This document shows, one piece after another, positions 1-6,638 of a stretch of 6,638 bases of DNA. Every line of letters starts with the position of its first letter. The stretch's first letter is position 1. A program made the translations under genes and the position numbers. Source of the DNA: Kiritimatiellia bacterium (GTDB lineage Bacteria; Verrucomicrobiota; Kiritimatiellia; UBA8416; JAIOPI01); the NCBI GenBank assembly GCA_028822745.1, contig JAPKCZ010000112.1:1-6638 (forward strand), in the 5' to 3' direction. Under the pieces are notes generated by a model that was not told where the DNA came from, did no database searches, and saw only the letters and a program-made list of their open reading frames with translations.

Positions 1-632
1 ACGGGTTCGACGAGGATAGCCGCAATATCAGCCGAATTGGCGCGGATGATATCAAGAGAGTCGTCTTGGCCGTACGGGACAACAAGAACGTTGTCGACAG
101 CGCCCTTCATGATGCCGGGCGCGGCAGGTACGGCGCGATGGTTTGGGGTTCCACGAATGATGACTTCATCGAAAATACCGTGATAGGCGCCTTCGAAGAC
201 AACAACGGTATTGCGCCCTGTTACGGTGCGCGCGATGCGCAGTGCGCCGACGACAGCTTCGGAGCCGGTATTACAGAAGGCCACACGCGACAACCCTGTC
301 ATCTTAGAAAACTGCTTTGAGACGATACCCGCCAGCGGATGCTGTGGTCCGATCTCGTATCCCTTCTGCAGTTGCTCCTGGACGGCATCGACAATGAACT
401 TAGGTGAATAACCAAAGAAATTGGTGCCGAATCCGCAGGTAATATCGACATAGTCATTGCCGTCGATATCGCGCAGGTGGGAGCCTTTAGAATGCTCGAC
501 GACAATGGGGTAAATCATTTCCTTGATCAGTGGGCGAAAGCCGGAAACAACGCGTGGATCTGCGAGATGTTCACGGTTTTCTGTCGTGGATGCTTTTGAT
601 AGAGGCGTGCGTGCGACGTACGCTTCAATAAA
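1..632 (-). other. Class III aminotransferase (AMT) domain, N-terminal part, residues about 1680-1889
   Basis: This is a PLP-dependent transaminase embedded in the synthetase. In characterised relatives it converts a carrier-bound beta-ketoacyl group to a beta-aminoacyl group. Visible marks are GFRPLIKEMIYPIV and LRDIDGNDYVDITCGFGTN near the front. The cofactor phosphate motif NTGSEA is at residues 1800-1805, and AYHG with Tyr1829-His1830 probably stacks on the PLP ring. ILVEP lies at the edge. The lysine that forms the Schiff base lies beyond base 1, so activity cannot be confirmed. The front end is closer to AMTs of hybrid synthetases than to stand-alone glutamate-1-semialdehyde aminomutases. 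Confidence 0.93.
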
Positions 633-3600
633 TGTTTTCAGCGCAGCGTTTTGGGCCGTTGCCAGCTCGCTGTCATCCTCTGTGGTGATACGCGCCTGTG
701 CACCAAAGGGGATGGGCTTTTTGCCTGAAGCCTGACTGGCTTGGGCCGGTTCTGTCTCAACCGTTTCAGGAGCCGTTGTGGACTGGATTCCTTGGTCGCT
801 GTCGACCGGTAATGTTTCATCAAGATGATGAGACAACATGGCCAAGGTCGGCAGATCCTCCAGCAGTTGCCGAAATGTGACTTTACACGAGAAAACTTTC
901 GATAGTGCAAGGCTGATCTGTGTCAGGAATAGTGAGTCGAGGCCCATTTCGACAAACGTCGTTGATGGAGGCATGGCTGCGACGTTGATGCCGGATGTGT
1001 CTTCTAGCAAATGAGCCACGGTCGCACGAATGCGTTCAACGCGAGGTGCAGCAGCGTCTGCGATCGCCTGCGTGGCGGATGGGCCCTCATCGATTGCATC
1101 CTCACTCGCTGCATGATGTGCTTCGTATTGGAGGTCGCCAGGTTCTGCCCAGTGGCGTACACGTTCAAAGGGATAACCGGGTAATGGAAGGCGGCTGCGT
1201 TGTTCGTTTTCGAAATAATGATCCCAGTCCAACTCCAGGCCGTTAAGCCACAGGAGTCCAACGGCAACGAGAACGTTGCGGCGTTCGTGCTCGGCCTCGC
1301 TTGGCTTGCCAAGGGATGGGATTGCCACCTGCCGTGTCATGTCACTGATCTGCTGACGGGCCAATGTCGTCGATGTCGTCCCGGGGCCTACCTCCAGTAG
1401 GATGTGATCCGCATTCTCCCTCCAGATTGAACCGACCGCATCACTGAAGCGAACCGTGTTACGAAGATGGCTGGACCAATAGGCGGGATCACATGCTTCA
1501 TCGCGTTTCATCCATGCGCCCGTCACGGTGGACATGATCGGGATTTCAGGCGCCGCAAACGCCGTTTCAGAGGTGACGTTGTGAAACGCAGGAACAATGT
1601 CGTCCATCATCGGCGAATGAAAAGCGTGCGAGGTTGCCAAGAGCTTGCACGCAATGTCGCGTTGGGCAAGTTTGGCTTCGGCCTTCTGCATGCTTTCAAG
1701 CGGGCCGCTTAGGACACAAAGCGTTGGACTGTTGATCGCAGCTACAGCAGAATGTTTATCCAAAATGGATTCAACGTCATGGGCGGGTGCGCGCACAGAA
1801 AGCATGGATCCGTGATCAACGGATTGCATAAGTTTGCCGCGCGTGGCCACAAGTTTCAGTGCATCGTTGAGATCAAACACCCCTGCAACACAGGCCGCGG
1901 TAAATTCCCCGATACTATGCCCTATTAATGCTGTTGGACGAATTCCCCAGTGCAACCAAAGTTGTGCCATGGCGTACTCAACGCAGAAAATGGCTGGTTG
2001 CGTGTACATGGTTTGCTTCAACTGCTCGCTTGCGGCATCCGCTTCTTCTGCGGAGGCAAACATCAAATCTCGTATATCAAGTCCGAGAATTGGCGTTAAT
2101 CCGATCGCGCATGCATCGACCGCATCGCGAAAAATTGGCTCAGAGGCATATAGCTGCTGTCCCATGCCAACGTATTGGGCGCCTTGACCCGGGAAAACAA
2201 AAACGACGTCACGTTCCACATTGCTGTATTGCCTAGTGGCGGAAATGTTCGGGTGTAAGGTTTCGAAAGCGGCCTGCGTGGCCGCGTCATTTTCAGAAAC
2301 GACAAATCGTCGCCATGGTAGACGCGCCCGGCCCTTAATCAGTGTATAGGCGGCATCGGCGCGTGTTTCTGGGTTGTGGTCTGATAGCGCCGTGCCAACC
2401 GATTGCGTCATTGAATCCACTGCGGATTCCGTTTTTGCCGAAAGAAGGAAAAGCTGGGATGAGCGCGAAGGACGTGTTGATGGGAGGCCTGTCTCTGGCG
2501 CGGCCTCCAGTACGACGTGCGCGTTTGTGCCGCCGACCCCGAATGAACTCACGCCGGCACGACGTGGATGCCCAACAGGCGCTGGCCAATCAAGCGTGTC
2601 TGCGGTAACGCGGAACGGGGTTTCGTCGAATGGAATTTGTGGATTAGGCCGTTTAAAATGCAACGTTCCTGGTATACGGCCTCGCTCAACGCATAACGCG
2701 GCTTTGATCAAGCCCGCGACGCCGGATGCGGCAATCATGTGGCCCATATTGCTTTTGAGTGATCCCAGCGTGCACGTTTGCTTTTTGGCATCACCAAAGG
2801 CTTTGCATAGGGCTTCGACCTCGATTGGATCGCCGACAGGGGTTGCGGTGCCATGCGCTTCGACATAACCAATGCTGTCTGGGGCGAAATCCGCCATGGC
2901 CAGGGCCATAGCGATAACCTTGGCTTGTCCGACGACACTGGGGGCAGAGAAACTCATTTTGTCAGCGCCATCGTTGTTGATCGCGGCACCTCGGATGACG
3001 GCGTGAATGCGGTCCCCGTCACGTTTCGCATCGGCAAGCCGTTTGAGTGCAACAATGCCAGCACCGTTGTTGAACAGGGTTCCTTGAGCCTTTTCGTCGA
3101 AGGGTCGACAGTGGCCATCCGGCGAGAACATGCCGCCCTCTTGGTAGATATACCCAACCTTCTGTGGTGTTGATATAGACACGCCGCCTGCTAAAGCTAG
3201 GTCGCACTCACCAGAGCGAAGGCTTTTGAATGCCTCCACGACGGCAACGAGCGAGGTTGAACAAGCGGTGTGGACGCTAAGTCCGGGGCCGGTCAGGTTA
3301 AGCGCATGCGATAAACGTGTGGCGATGTAATCCTTCTCGTTACCAACCATCACTTGGAAGCTACCGACGCTTTCGATTAGGTCGGGTCGGCTTAACACAT
3401 TTAGTGGGTAATACGTATTATTGCCCTGCCCCGCAAAAACACCAATCTCGCCATGCCACGTGTCTGGACTGTAGCCCGCGTTCTCGAGAGCGTGCCATGC
3501 AAGTTCCAAAAAGACACGTTGCTGTGGATCCATCACTTGCGCCTGACGTGGCGTGAATCCAAAAAAGGCGGCGTCGAATTTGTCGGCATCTTTTACGATG

Positions 3601-5669
3601 CCACGCGCGGCAACGTAATCGGGGTCACAGCGATGTTCCTCGGGAACACTTGGGTCCAAGTCCGTCAGTTCGAAACGCTCGATTGTTTCACGACCTTCGC
3701 AAAGATTGTCCCAGAAGGTGTCAAGGTCATCAGCGCCCGGAACGCGCAGTGCGACGCCGACGATCGCAATGCCGTCATCGGCTGGGCCTGCTGTGCGGGC
3801 CCCACGCGCGCGGGCCGCAGAAATAGCGGACGCGTGTTCGTCGCCTCCGTCGAGATGACGTGCAAGGGCACGCACGGTTGGATGCTCAAAGAAACGTGCA
3901 ATGCTTAGATCGAAACCGTGATCACGCCGCAGGGTGTTAATGAACCGTAACGCCAACAACGAATTTCCACCGAGATCGAAGAAACTGTCATCCACACCGA
4001 CGCGATCGACATTCAGTAAACGCGTCCATACAGCTGTAAGGAGACCTTCGGTCTGACCTTCAGCTGCAACATAGGCGACCTGTAGCGAATCACGATCCAA
4101 TTCGGGTTCTGGCAACGCTCGACGATCAATTTTACCACTTGGCGTGGTTGGTAATGTGTCCAGGCACATCATGAACGAGGGATGCATATAGACAGGCAAT
4201 GACGCGTTCAACTGTTTCTTGATGCTGGCCAGCAGTGCATCACCTGTGTCCCCAACGATATAAGCGGCGAGTCGTTGTTCGCCTACATCATCGGCCCATG
4301 AATTGACCGTTGCCTGACGAACACCATCACACGATTCAATGAGGCTTTCGATTTCGCCCAGTTCAACTCTGAAGCCACGAATCTTGAGCTGATCGTCTGT
4401 TCGTCCGAGGAAAACGATGTTGCCATCCGTTTCGAATCGGCAAAGATCGCCTGTTCGATACAGCGTCGCATCGGGTTGATCGCTAAACGCATCCGGAACA
4501 AACGTGTCCGACGTCAGCTCGGCACGATGTAAATAGCCACGTGCCGGGCACGCACCCCCTATGAACAACTCGCCGTCTTCGCCAGCCGCGCAAGGGGTGC
4601 CGGAGGCGTCAAGAATATAGAGGCGAGCATTCGCAATGGGTCGACCAATAGGTGGTAGCGCTGGCCACGTGTCAGGGTTTCCAGTCAGGTCGTAATATGA
4701 AACGACATGCGCTTCCGTTGGGCCGTACTGATTCACCAGCGTACACGTGTTCAACGTTTGAAAAAGGGACCGAAGGTGTCTTGTGATTTTCAGTTGTTCC
4801 CCTGCCGTAATCACTTCACGCAGTGTCGTCGGCCACAACGATTGTTCCGAGGCGACTTCCGCGAAATATTGCAGTGCAATAAATGGCATGAAAATACGCT
4901 CAACCTTTTGTGCGTTTAGAAAAGGAATTAAGCGTTCAGGGTCGAGGCGCTGGTCGTCGGTGGTTAAGACAAGTGTGCCCCCACCGCATAAAGTCACAAA
5001 GATTTCTTGAAAGGAGACGTCAAAACTAAGGGGTGCAAACTGTAGCGTGGTCGCCTCACGGCGGGCATGCCCAGCCGCATGTTGCCAATGGATCAGATTA
5101 ACCAGCGGACGGTGTGGCATGGCCACGCCTTTCGGCTTCCCTGTTGAGCCCGACGTGTAAATGACATAGGCGAGGTCATCGATACTTCCGGAAGGGAGAC
5201 GCGTTGCATTGGCCTCTTCGCTAGAAAACAGAGCTTCGGTATAGGTCGGCACGTTTGCGCCGACGAACAAATCGGTGTGACAGGCGTTTGTAAGTAAGGC
5301 GCTGACCTTGGCATCCGCGATCATAAAGCGAAGTCGGTCGACTGGGTATTCAGGATCCAAAGGAACGTAGGCAGCGCCTGCTTTCAGTGTGGCCAAAACC
5401 GCGACGACCATCTCTAAGGAGCGATTTAGGCAAATCGCGACGAGCGGGTCATCGCCGAGAAGCTTGGGCTGTAGGCGTTGCGCGGCTGCGTTGGCTTGCG
5501 CGTCCAATTCGGCATAGGTCAACGATTGGGATTCAAAAACCAGCGCGGTTGCTTTTGGGTGGCGGTCCACACAGGCCTCAAACAGGACGACCAGATTGTG
5601 GTCGTCCTTGAAGGGCTGGTCAGTTGCGTTCCACTGTGGGTACGGCTCTGATCCTCGTGCATCAGACAT
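1..5669 (-). CDS. Hybrid NRPS-PKS synthetase, A-PCP-KS-AT-ACP-AMT, 3' end beyond window
   Basis: This is a cytosolic assembly-line enzyme that probably starts a peptide-polyketide chain. The frame is open from ATG 5669-5667 to base 1, giving 1889 full codons and no stop. Domains by residue are A 25-520, PCP 533-605, KS 632-1058, AT 1155-1450, ACP 1540-1616 and AMT from about 1680 to the edge. There is no condensation domain at the front, so it acts as a loading plus first-extension protein. There is also no KR, DH, ER or methyltransferase, so the AMT should meet an unreduced beta-keto thioester. The start is fixed by an in-frame TGA at 5693-5691 with no other start codon in between; no clear Shine-Dalgarno precedes it. 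The ACP-AMT pair resembles those of McyE and MycA/ItuA. In those proteins a condensation domain follows the AMT, so the real gene may be much longer. The enzyme class is certain; the product is inferred. Confidence 0.96.
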   Translation of the reverse strand, partial: MSDARGSEPYPQWNATDQPFKDDHNLVVLFEACVDRHPKATALVFESQSLTYAELDAQANAAAQRLQPKLLGDDPLVAICLNRSLEMVVAVLATLKAGAAYVPLDPEYPVDRLRFMIADAKVSALLTNACHTDLFVGANVPTYTEALFSSEEANATRLPSGSIDDLAYVIYTSGSTGKPKGVAMPHRPLVNLIHWQHAAGHARREATTLQFAPLSFDVSFQEIFVTLCGGGTLVLTTDDQRLDPERLIPFLNAQKVERIFMPFIALQYFAEVASEQSLWPTTLREVITAGEQLKITRHLRSLFQTLNTCTLVNQYGPTEAHVVSYYDLTGNPDTWPALPPIGRPIANARLYILDASGTPCAAGEDGELFIGGACPARGYLHRAELTSDTFVPDAFSDQPDATLYRTGDLCRFETDGNIVFLGRTDDQLKIRGFRVELGEIESLIESCDGVRQATVNSWADDVGEQRLAAYIVGDTGDALLASIKKQLNASLPVYMHPSFMMCLDTLPTTPSGKIDRRALPEPELDRDSLQVAYVAAEGQTEGLLTAVWTRLLNVDRVGVDDSFFDLGGNSLLALRFINTLRRDHGFDLSIARFFEHPTVRALARHLDGGDEHASAISAARARGARTAGPADDGIAIVGVALRVPGADDLDTFWDNLCEGRETIERFELTDLDPSVPEEHRCDPDYVAARGIVKDADKFDAAFFGFTPRQAQVMDPQQRVFLELAWHALENAGYSPDTWHGEIGVFAGQGNNTYYPLNVLSRPDLIESVGSFQVMVGNEKDYIATRLSHALNLTGPGLSVHTACSTSLVAVVEAFKSLRSGECDLALAGGVSISTPQKVGYIYQEGGMFSPDGHCRPFDEKAQGTLFNNGAGIVALKRLADAKRDGDRIHAVIRGAAINNDGADKMSFSAPSVVGQAKVIAMALAMADFAPDSIGYVEAHGTATPVGDPIEVEALCKAFGDAKKQTCTLGSLKSNMGHMIAASGVAGLIKAALCVERGRIPGTLHFKRPNPQIPFDETPFRVTADTLDWPAPVGHPRRAGVSSFGVGGTNAHVVLEAAPETGLPSTRPSRSSQLFLLSAKTESAVDSMTQSVGTALSDHNPETRADAAYTLIKGRARLPWRRFVVSENDAATQAAFETLHPNISATRQYSNVERDVVFVFPGQGAQYVGMGQQLYASEPIFRDAVDACAIGLTPILGLDIRDLMFASAEEADAASEQLKQTMYTQPAIFCVEYAMAQLWLHWGIRPTALIGHSIGEFTAACVAGVFDLNDALKLVATRGKLMQSVDHGSMLSVRAPAHDVESILDKHSAVAAINSPTLCVLSGPLESMQKAEAKLAQRDIACKLLATSHAFHSPMMDDIVPAFHNVTSETAFAAPEIPIMSTVTGAWMKRDEACDPAYWSSHLRNTVRFSDAVGSIWRENADHILLEVGPGTTSTTLARQQISDMTRQVAIPSLGKPSEAEHERRNVLVAVGLLWLNGLELDWDHYFENEQRSRLPLPGYPFERVRHWAEPGDLQYEAHHAASEDAIDEGPSATQAIADAAAPRVERIRATVAHLLEDTSGINVAAMPPSTTFVEMGLDSLFLTQISLALSKVFSCKVTFRQLLEDLPTLAMLSHHLDETLPVDSDQGIQSTTAPETVETEPAQASQASGKKPIPFGAQARITTEDDSELATAQNAALKTFIEAYVARTPLSKASTTENREHLADPRVVSGFRPLIKEMIYPIVVEHSKGSHLRDIDGNDYVDITCGFGTNFFGYSPKFIVDAVQEQLQKGYEIGPQHPLAGIVSKQFSKMTGLSRVAFCNTGSEAVVGALRIARTVTGRNTVVVFEGAYHGIFDEVIIRGTPNHRAVPAAPGIMKGAVDNVLVVPYGQDDSLDIIRANSADIAAILVEP
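822..1052 (-). other. Acyl carrier domain (ACP), residues about 1540-1616
   Basis: This carrier holds the beta-keto intermediate and presents it to the AMT. The phosphopantetheine site is Ser1579 in TFVEMGLDSLFLTQ, encoded at 935-933. The following helix, VTFRQLLEDLPTL, resembles ACPs that directly precede beta-aminating AMT domains in McyE-like and MycA-like proteins. A linker rich in Thr, Glu, Gln, Ala and Ser (about residues 1620-1675) separates it from the AMT. Confidence 0.94.
1320..2207 (-). other. Acyltransferase (AT) domain, probably malonyl-CoA specific, residues about 1155-1450
   Basis: This domain loads the extender unit on the downstream ACP. It opens with VVFVFPGQGAQYVGMG and carries the active serine Ser1252 in GHSIGE. 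The conserved arginine is in ATRGKLMQS, and the extender signature HAFH is at residues 1348-1351. HAFH is the established mark of malonyl-CoA preference (methylmalonyl ATs usually have YASH). The domain ends near LLEVGPGTT and is followed by the usual post-AT linker LPLPGYPFERVRHW, ending at Trp1507. Confidence 0.95.
2496..3776 (-). other. Ketosynthase (KS) domain, residues about 632-1058
   Basis: This domain catalyses decarboxylative Claisen condensation of the PCP-bound starter with malonyl-ACP. The catalytic triad is complete: Cys803 in HTACSTSL, His939 in VEAHGTATPVGD and His977 in LKSNMGHM. The spacing (136 and 38 residues) fits type I KS domains. It begins at IAIVGVALRVPGADD and ends at FGVGGTNAHVVLE. 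The stretch GYIYQEGGMFSPDGHCRPFD resembles KS domains that follow an NRPS module and accept aminoacyl groups. That clade placement is from memory and needs a tree. Confidence 0.96.
3855..4073 (-). other. Peptidyl carrier domain (PCP), residues about 533-605
   Basis: This carrier holds the activated starter as a thioester on phosphopantetheine. The attachment motif is DDSFFDLGGNSLLALRF, with Ser570 encoded at 3962-3960. The LGGNS form is the NRPS type of carrier, unlike the GLDSL form of the later ACP. A short Ala/Arg/Gly-rich linker joins it to the KS, so transfer to the KS happens within one protein. Confidence 0.95.
4110..5597 (-). other. Adenylation (A) domain, residues about 25-520
   Basis: This domain activates a carboxylic acid as its acyl-AMP and loads it on the adjacent PCP. 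The core motifs run in order: LTYAEL (A1), LKAGAAYVPLD (A2), LAYVIYTSGSTGKPKG at residues 166-181 (A3), FDVSFQEI (A4), NQYGPTE (A5), GELFIGG..PARGYL (A6), LYRTGDL (A7), GRTDDQLKIRGFRVELGEIE (A8), LPVYMHP (A9) and PSGKIDR with Lys513 (A10). By hand alignment to GrsA PheA the pocket reads D217, V218, Q221, F260, I287, A289, Q314, V, V, K513. The Asp at the first position normally holds the alpha-amino group, so the substrate should be an amino acid. The string is close to the proline-type code DVQFIAHVVK, with Gln in place of His. Specificity is a guess; the domain identity is not. Confidence 0.96.
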
Positions 5670-5737
5670 TCGTGGATACCGGGTACAGTTTCAACATCGT
5701 CGTGCGTCCGTGTTTTTCATGAGTTAACAATCACCGC

Positions 5738-5765
5738 AGTCTAATTCAAACGATCCGCAATGCAA
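5738..5765 (-). promoter_or_regulatory. Candidate promoter for the synthetase gene
   Basis: On the minus strand TTGCAT (5765-5760) and TAGACT (5743-5738) are separated by 16 bases. The match to the housekeeping sigma consensus is 3 of 6 and 4 of 6, which is weak. It would leave a leader of roughly 60 bases before ATG 5669. It was chosen only because it is the best pair I found in this gap. Confidence 0.22.
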
Positions 5766-5797
5766 ACTGAGAATTTCCCTTACCCAACATCGGAGTA

Positions 5798-5826
5798 TTG
5801 CGACTGCCCAATCAGCATGCTAGTGT
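5798..5826 (+). promoter_or_regulatory. Candidate promoter for the small plus-strand gene
   Basis: TTGCGA (5798-5803) and TAGTGT (5821-5826) are separated by 17 bases, with 4 of 6 and 3 of 6 matches to the sigma-70 boxes. The spacing is ideal and the predicted start of transcription would fall shortly before the ribosome binding site. The sequence match alone is modest. Confidence 0.3.
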
Positions 5827-5840
5827 TCTCCGTTCTTAAT

Positions 5841-5846
5841 GAGGTG
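5841..5846 (+). promoter_or_regulatory. Ribosome binding site deciding the start at 5852
   Basis: GAGGTG lies 2 bases before ATG 5849 and 5 bases before ATG 5852. The two ATGs are adjacent and in frame. The spacing favours the second, which gives a protein beginning MSDWKNEL. Confidence 0.7.
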
Positions 5847-5851
5847 AAATG

Positions 5852-6280
5852 ATGAGTGATTGGAAAAACGAGCTAGGCGAGCTGCTTGGCAATTCTGAGG
5901 TTGGTCGGATCGAGGGCGATGCTGCCGACTTACATCGATTCTTTAATGAGACCGCCCTTCCCGCTTACGAGGCTTTGTCTGCCGAACTTGAAAAGCACGG
6001 GCGCCAGACCCAGGTTCGATCTACGACATCTTCGGCGACCCTAACCGTTACCAATAATGGTGACGAAGAAATGAATTATCGGCTGCAGGCGCGACGTTTT
6101 CCTAATGGTGTTCGACCCTATGCTGAGGTGCGCTTTCGCGAACGGAATGGTTTGAAGTTGATCACGGTTGAAAGCATGGTGCGGAGCGGTTCGTCCGAGT
6201 ACAGCATTAGTGATATCAGTAAGGACGAAGTTATCAAGAGCTTCCTCGAACAATACAAACGCCGCGTGGGCACGACTTAG
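5852..6280 (+). CDS. Conserved-looking hypothetical protein, 142 residues
   Basis: I do not recognise a named family. The protein is soluble, with no signal peptide or membrane segment. It starts MSDWKNELGELLG and has a charged amphipathic helix region at about residues 20-50 (HRFFNETALPAYEALSAELE). A stretch with alternating beta-like pattern follows (about 55-120, including ATLTVTN and YAEVRFRERNG). It ends in a helical tail after SISDISKDEVIKSFLEQY. It vaguely resembles small uncharacterised bacterial proteins with the same helix-sheet-helix plan and a 'LEKHGR' turn, but that is memory, not a search. A good ribosome binding site, a plausible promoter and well-ordered composition say it is a real gene. 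It is transcribed away from the synthetase gene and converges on the receiver gene. An alternative start is ATG 5849, one codon longer. Nothing ties it to biosynthesis. Confidence 0.85.
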   Translation: MSDWKNELGELLGNSEVGRIEGDAADLHRFFNETALPAYEALSAELEKHGRQTQVRSTTSSATLTVTNNGDEEMNYRLQARRFPNGVRPYAEVRFRERNGLKLITVESMVRSGSSEYSISDISKDEVIKSFLEQYKRRVGTT

Positions 6281-6334
6281 AGTGCACCTCGCCATGGTCG
6301 CCGTGCAGCCCGCGACCGACCCTTCACTCGTATC

Positions 6335-6638
6335 CTATTCCGTGAAGTTCTGTAGGATTTCTTCGACTTGTGTCAGCGAAGGAACCATTTCTGCATCCCC
6401 TAGTGCGCGTCGAATGGCCTGTGCCATCTGGCGGCGTCCTATGGGTTTGTGGAGAACTTCGCTGACGCCCATTTCCCGAGCTTCGTCATCGCTAATGCCT
6501 TCCGTGTAGCCGGTGCAGAGGATAACCGGGACATTGGGACGAATGGCTTTAATCTTCGCGGTCAACTCGAGTCCATTGATATTTGGCATCATCTGGTCCG
6601 TAATGATGATGTCGAAGTTTTCTGGGTTCTTTTCAAAC
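6335..6638 (-). CDS. Receiver domain, C-terminal part of a hybrid histidine kinase or response regulator (5' end beyond window)
   Basis: The reading frame is open from the right edge to TAG at 6337-6335, so the true start is outside. The phosphate-accepting aspartate is in DIIITDQMMPNINGLEL, encoded at 6598-6596. The conserved Thr is in ILCTGY (codon 6514-6512) and the conserved Lys in LHKPI (codon 6448-6446). Spacings of 28 and 50 residues after the Asp fit the CheY fold. The ATG at 6592 lies just downstream of the Asp codon, so it cannot be the real start. No DNA-binding domain follows the receiver; the protein ends about 25 residues after its last helix region. That fits a receiver at the end of a hybrid sensor kinase or a single-domain regulator. 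The wording 'ILCTGY...SDDEAREMGV..VLHKPI' is common in hybrid kinases of Proteobacteria. Confidence 0.9.
   Translation of the reverse strand, partial: FEKNPENFDIIITDQMMPNINGLELTAKIKAIRPNVPVILCTGYTEGISDDEAREMGVSEVLHKPIGRRQMAQAIRRALGDAEMVPSLTQVEEILQNFTE

Larger units (their letters stand above)
5670..5851. other. Divergent intergenic region
   Basis: These 182 bases separate two genes that are transcribed apart. They hold the two candidate promoters listed, and the left half is richer in A and T than the flanking genes. I found no convincing operator palindrome, riboswitch or RNA gene. Confidence 0.6.

Noticed and set aside
1834..2187. Plus-strand open frames lying across the synthetase, here and at 2374-2868 and 3453-3908
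   Set aside because: They are antisense to clear AT and KS coding sequence, show no protein family features and lack good start signals.
5093..5314. Short minus-strand frame inside the A domain, in another frame
   Set aside because: The continuous A-domain frame with motif A3 covers this stretch. It is a shadow, not evidence of a frameshift.
5691..5720. Nine-codon minus-strand ORF (MKNTDARRC) upstream of and in frame with the synthetase, a possible leader peptide
   Set aside because: It has no ribosome binding site, no codon run typical of attenuators and no terminator-like hairpin after it. It is probably chance.
6041..6295. Minus-strand frame opposite the small plus-strand gene
   Set aside because: No start signals. 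The plus-strand frame has a ribosome binding site and a more protein-like sequence.
6283..6307. Imperfect hairpin TGCAC...GTGCA around a CCATGG centre in the convergent gap
   Set aside because: The stem has only five outer and two inner pairs with mismatches, and no T-run follows on either strand. It is too weak to call a terminator.
1..6638. Insertion sequences, CRISPR repeats, tRNA genes or attachment sites
   Set aside because: I saw no direct repeat arrays, terminal inverted repeats, transposase fragments or cloverleaf sequences; coding sequence fills nearly all of the window.

Overview
The window is dominated by one minus-strand gene that starts at 5669 and is still open at base 1. It covers 1889 complete codons and encodes a hybrid non-ribosomal peptide synthetase / type I polyketide synthase. 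I translated it by hand and found no stop codon or frame change. The domain order is adenylation (A), peptidyl carrier (PCP), ketosynthase (KS), acyltransferase (AT), acyl carrier (ACP), then the first part of a PLP-dependent class III aminotransferase (AMT). All catalytic residues I looked for in the visible part are present. There is no condensation domain before the A domain and no KR, DH, ER or methyltransferase between KS and AMT. The straightforward reading is a chain-starting protein: the A domain loads an amino acid, KS/AT extend it once with malonate, and the AMT turns the beta-keto group into a beta-amine. The AMT and the ACP before it resemble the beta-aminating units known from the mycosubtilin/iturin and microcystin (McyE) synthetases. 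The rest of the assembly line lies beyond base 1.

Bases 5670-5851 form a divergent intergenic region. A small plus-strand gene (5852-6280, 142 codons) follows, with a good ribosome binding site; I cannot assign it a function. After a 54-base convergent gap, 6335-6638 (minus strand) is the C-terminal part of a two-component receiver domain, open at the right edge, probably the tail of a hybrid sensor histidine kinase or a response regulator.

The organism is probably a Gram-negative bacterium with a moderately GC-rich genome. The receiver style is common in hybrid kinases of Proteobacteria, but nothing fixes the taxon. The biosynthetic cluster seems to begin at 5669 and run leftward. The two genes on the right look like ordinary flanking genes, although a regulatory link cannot be excluded.
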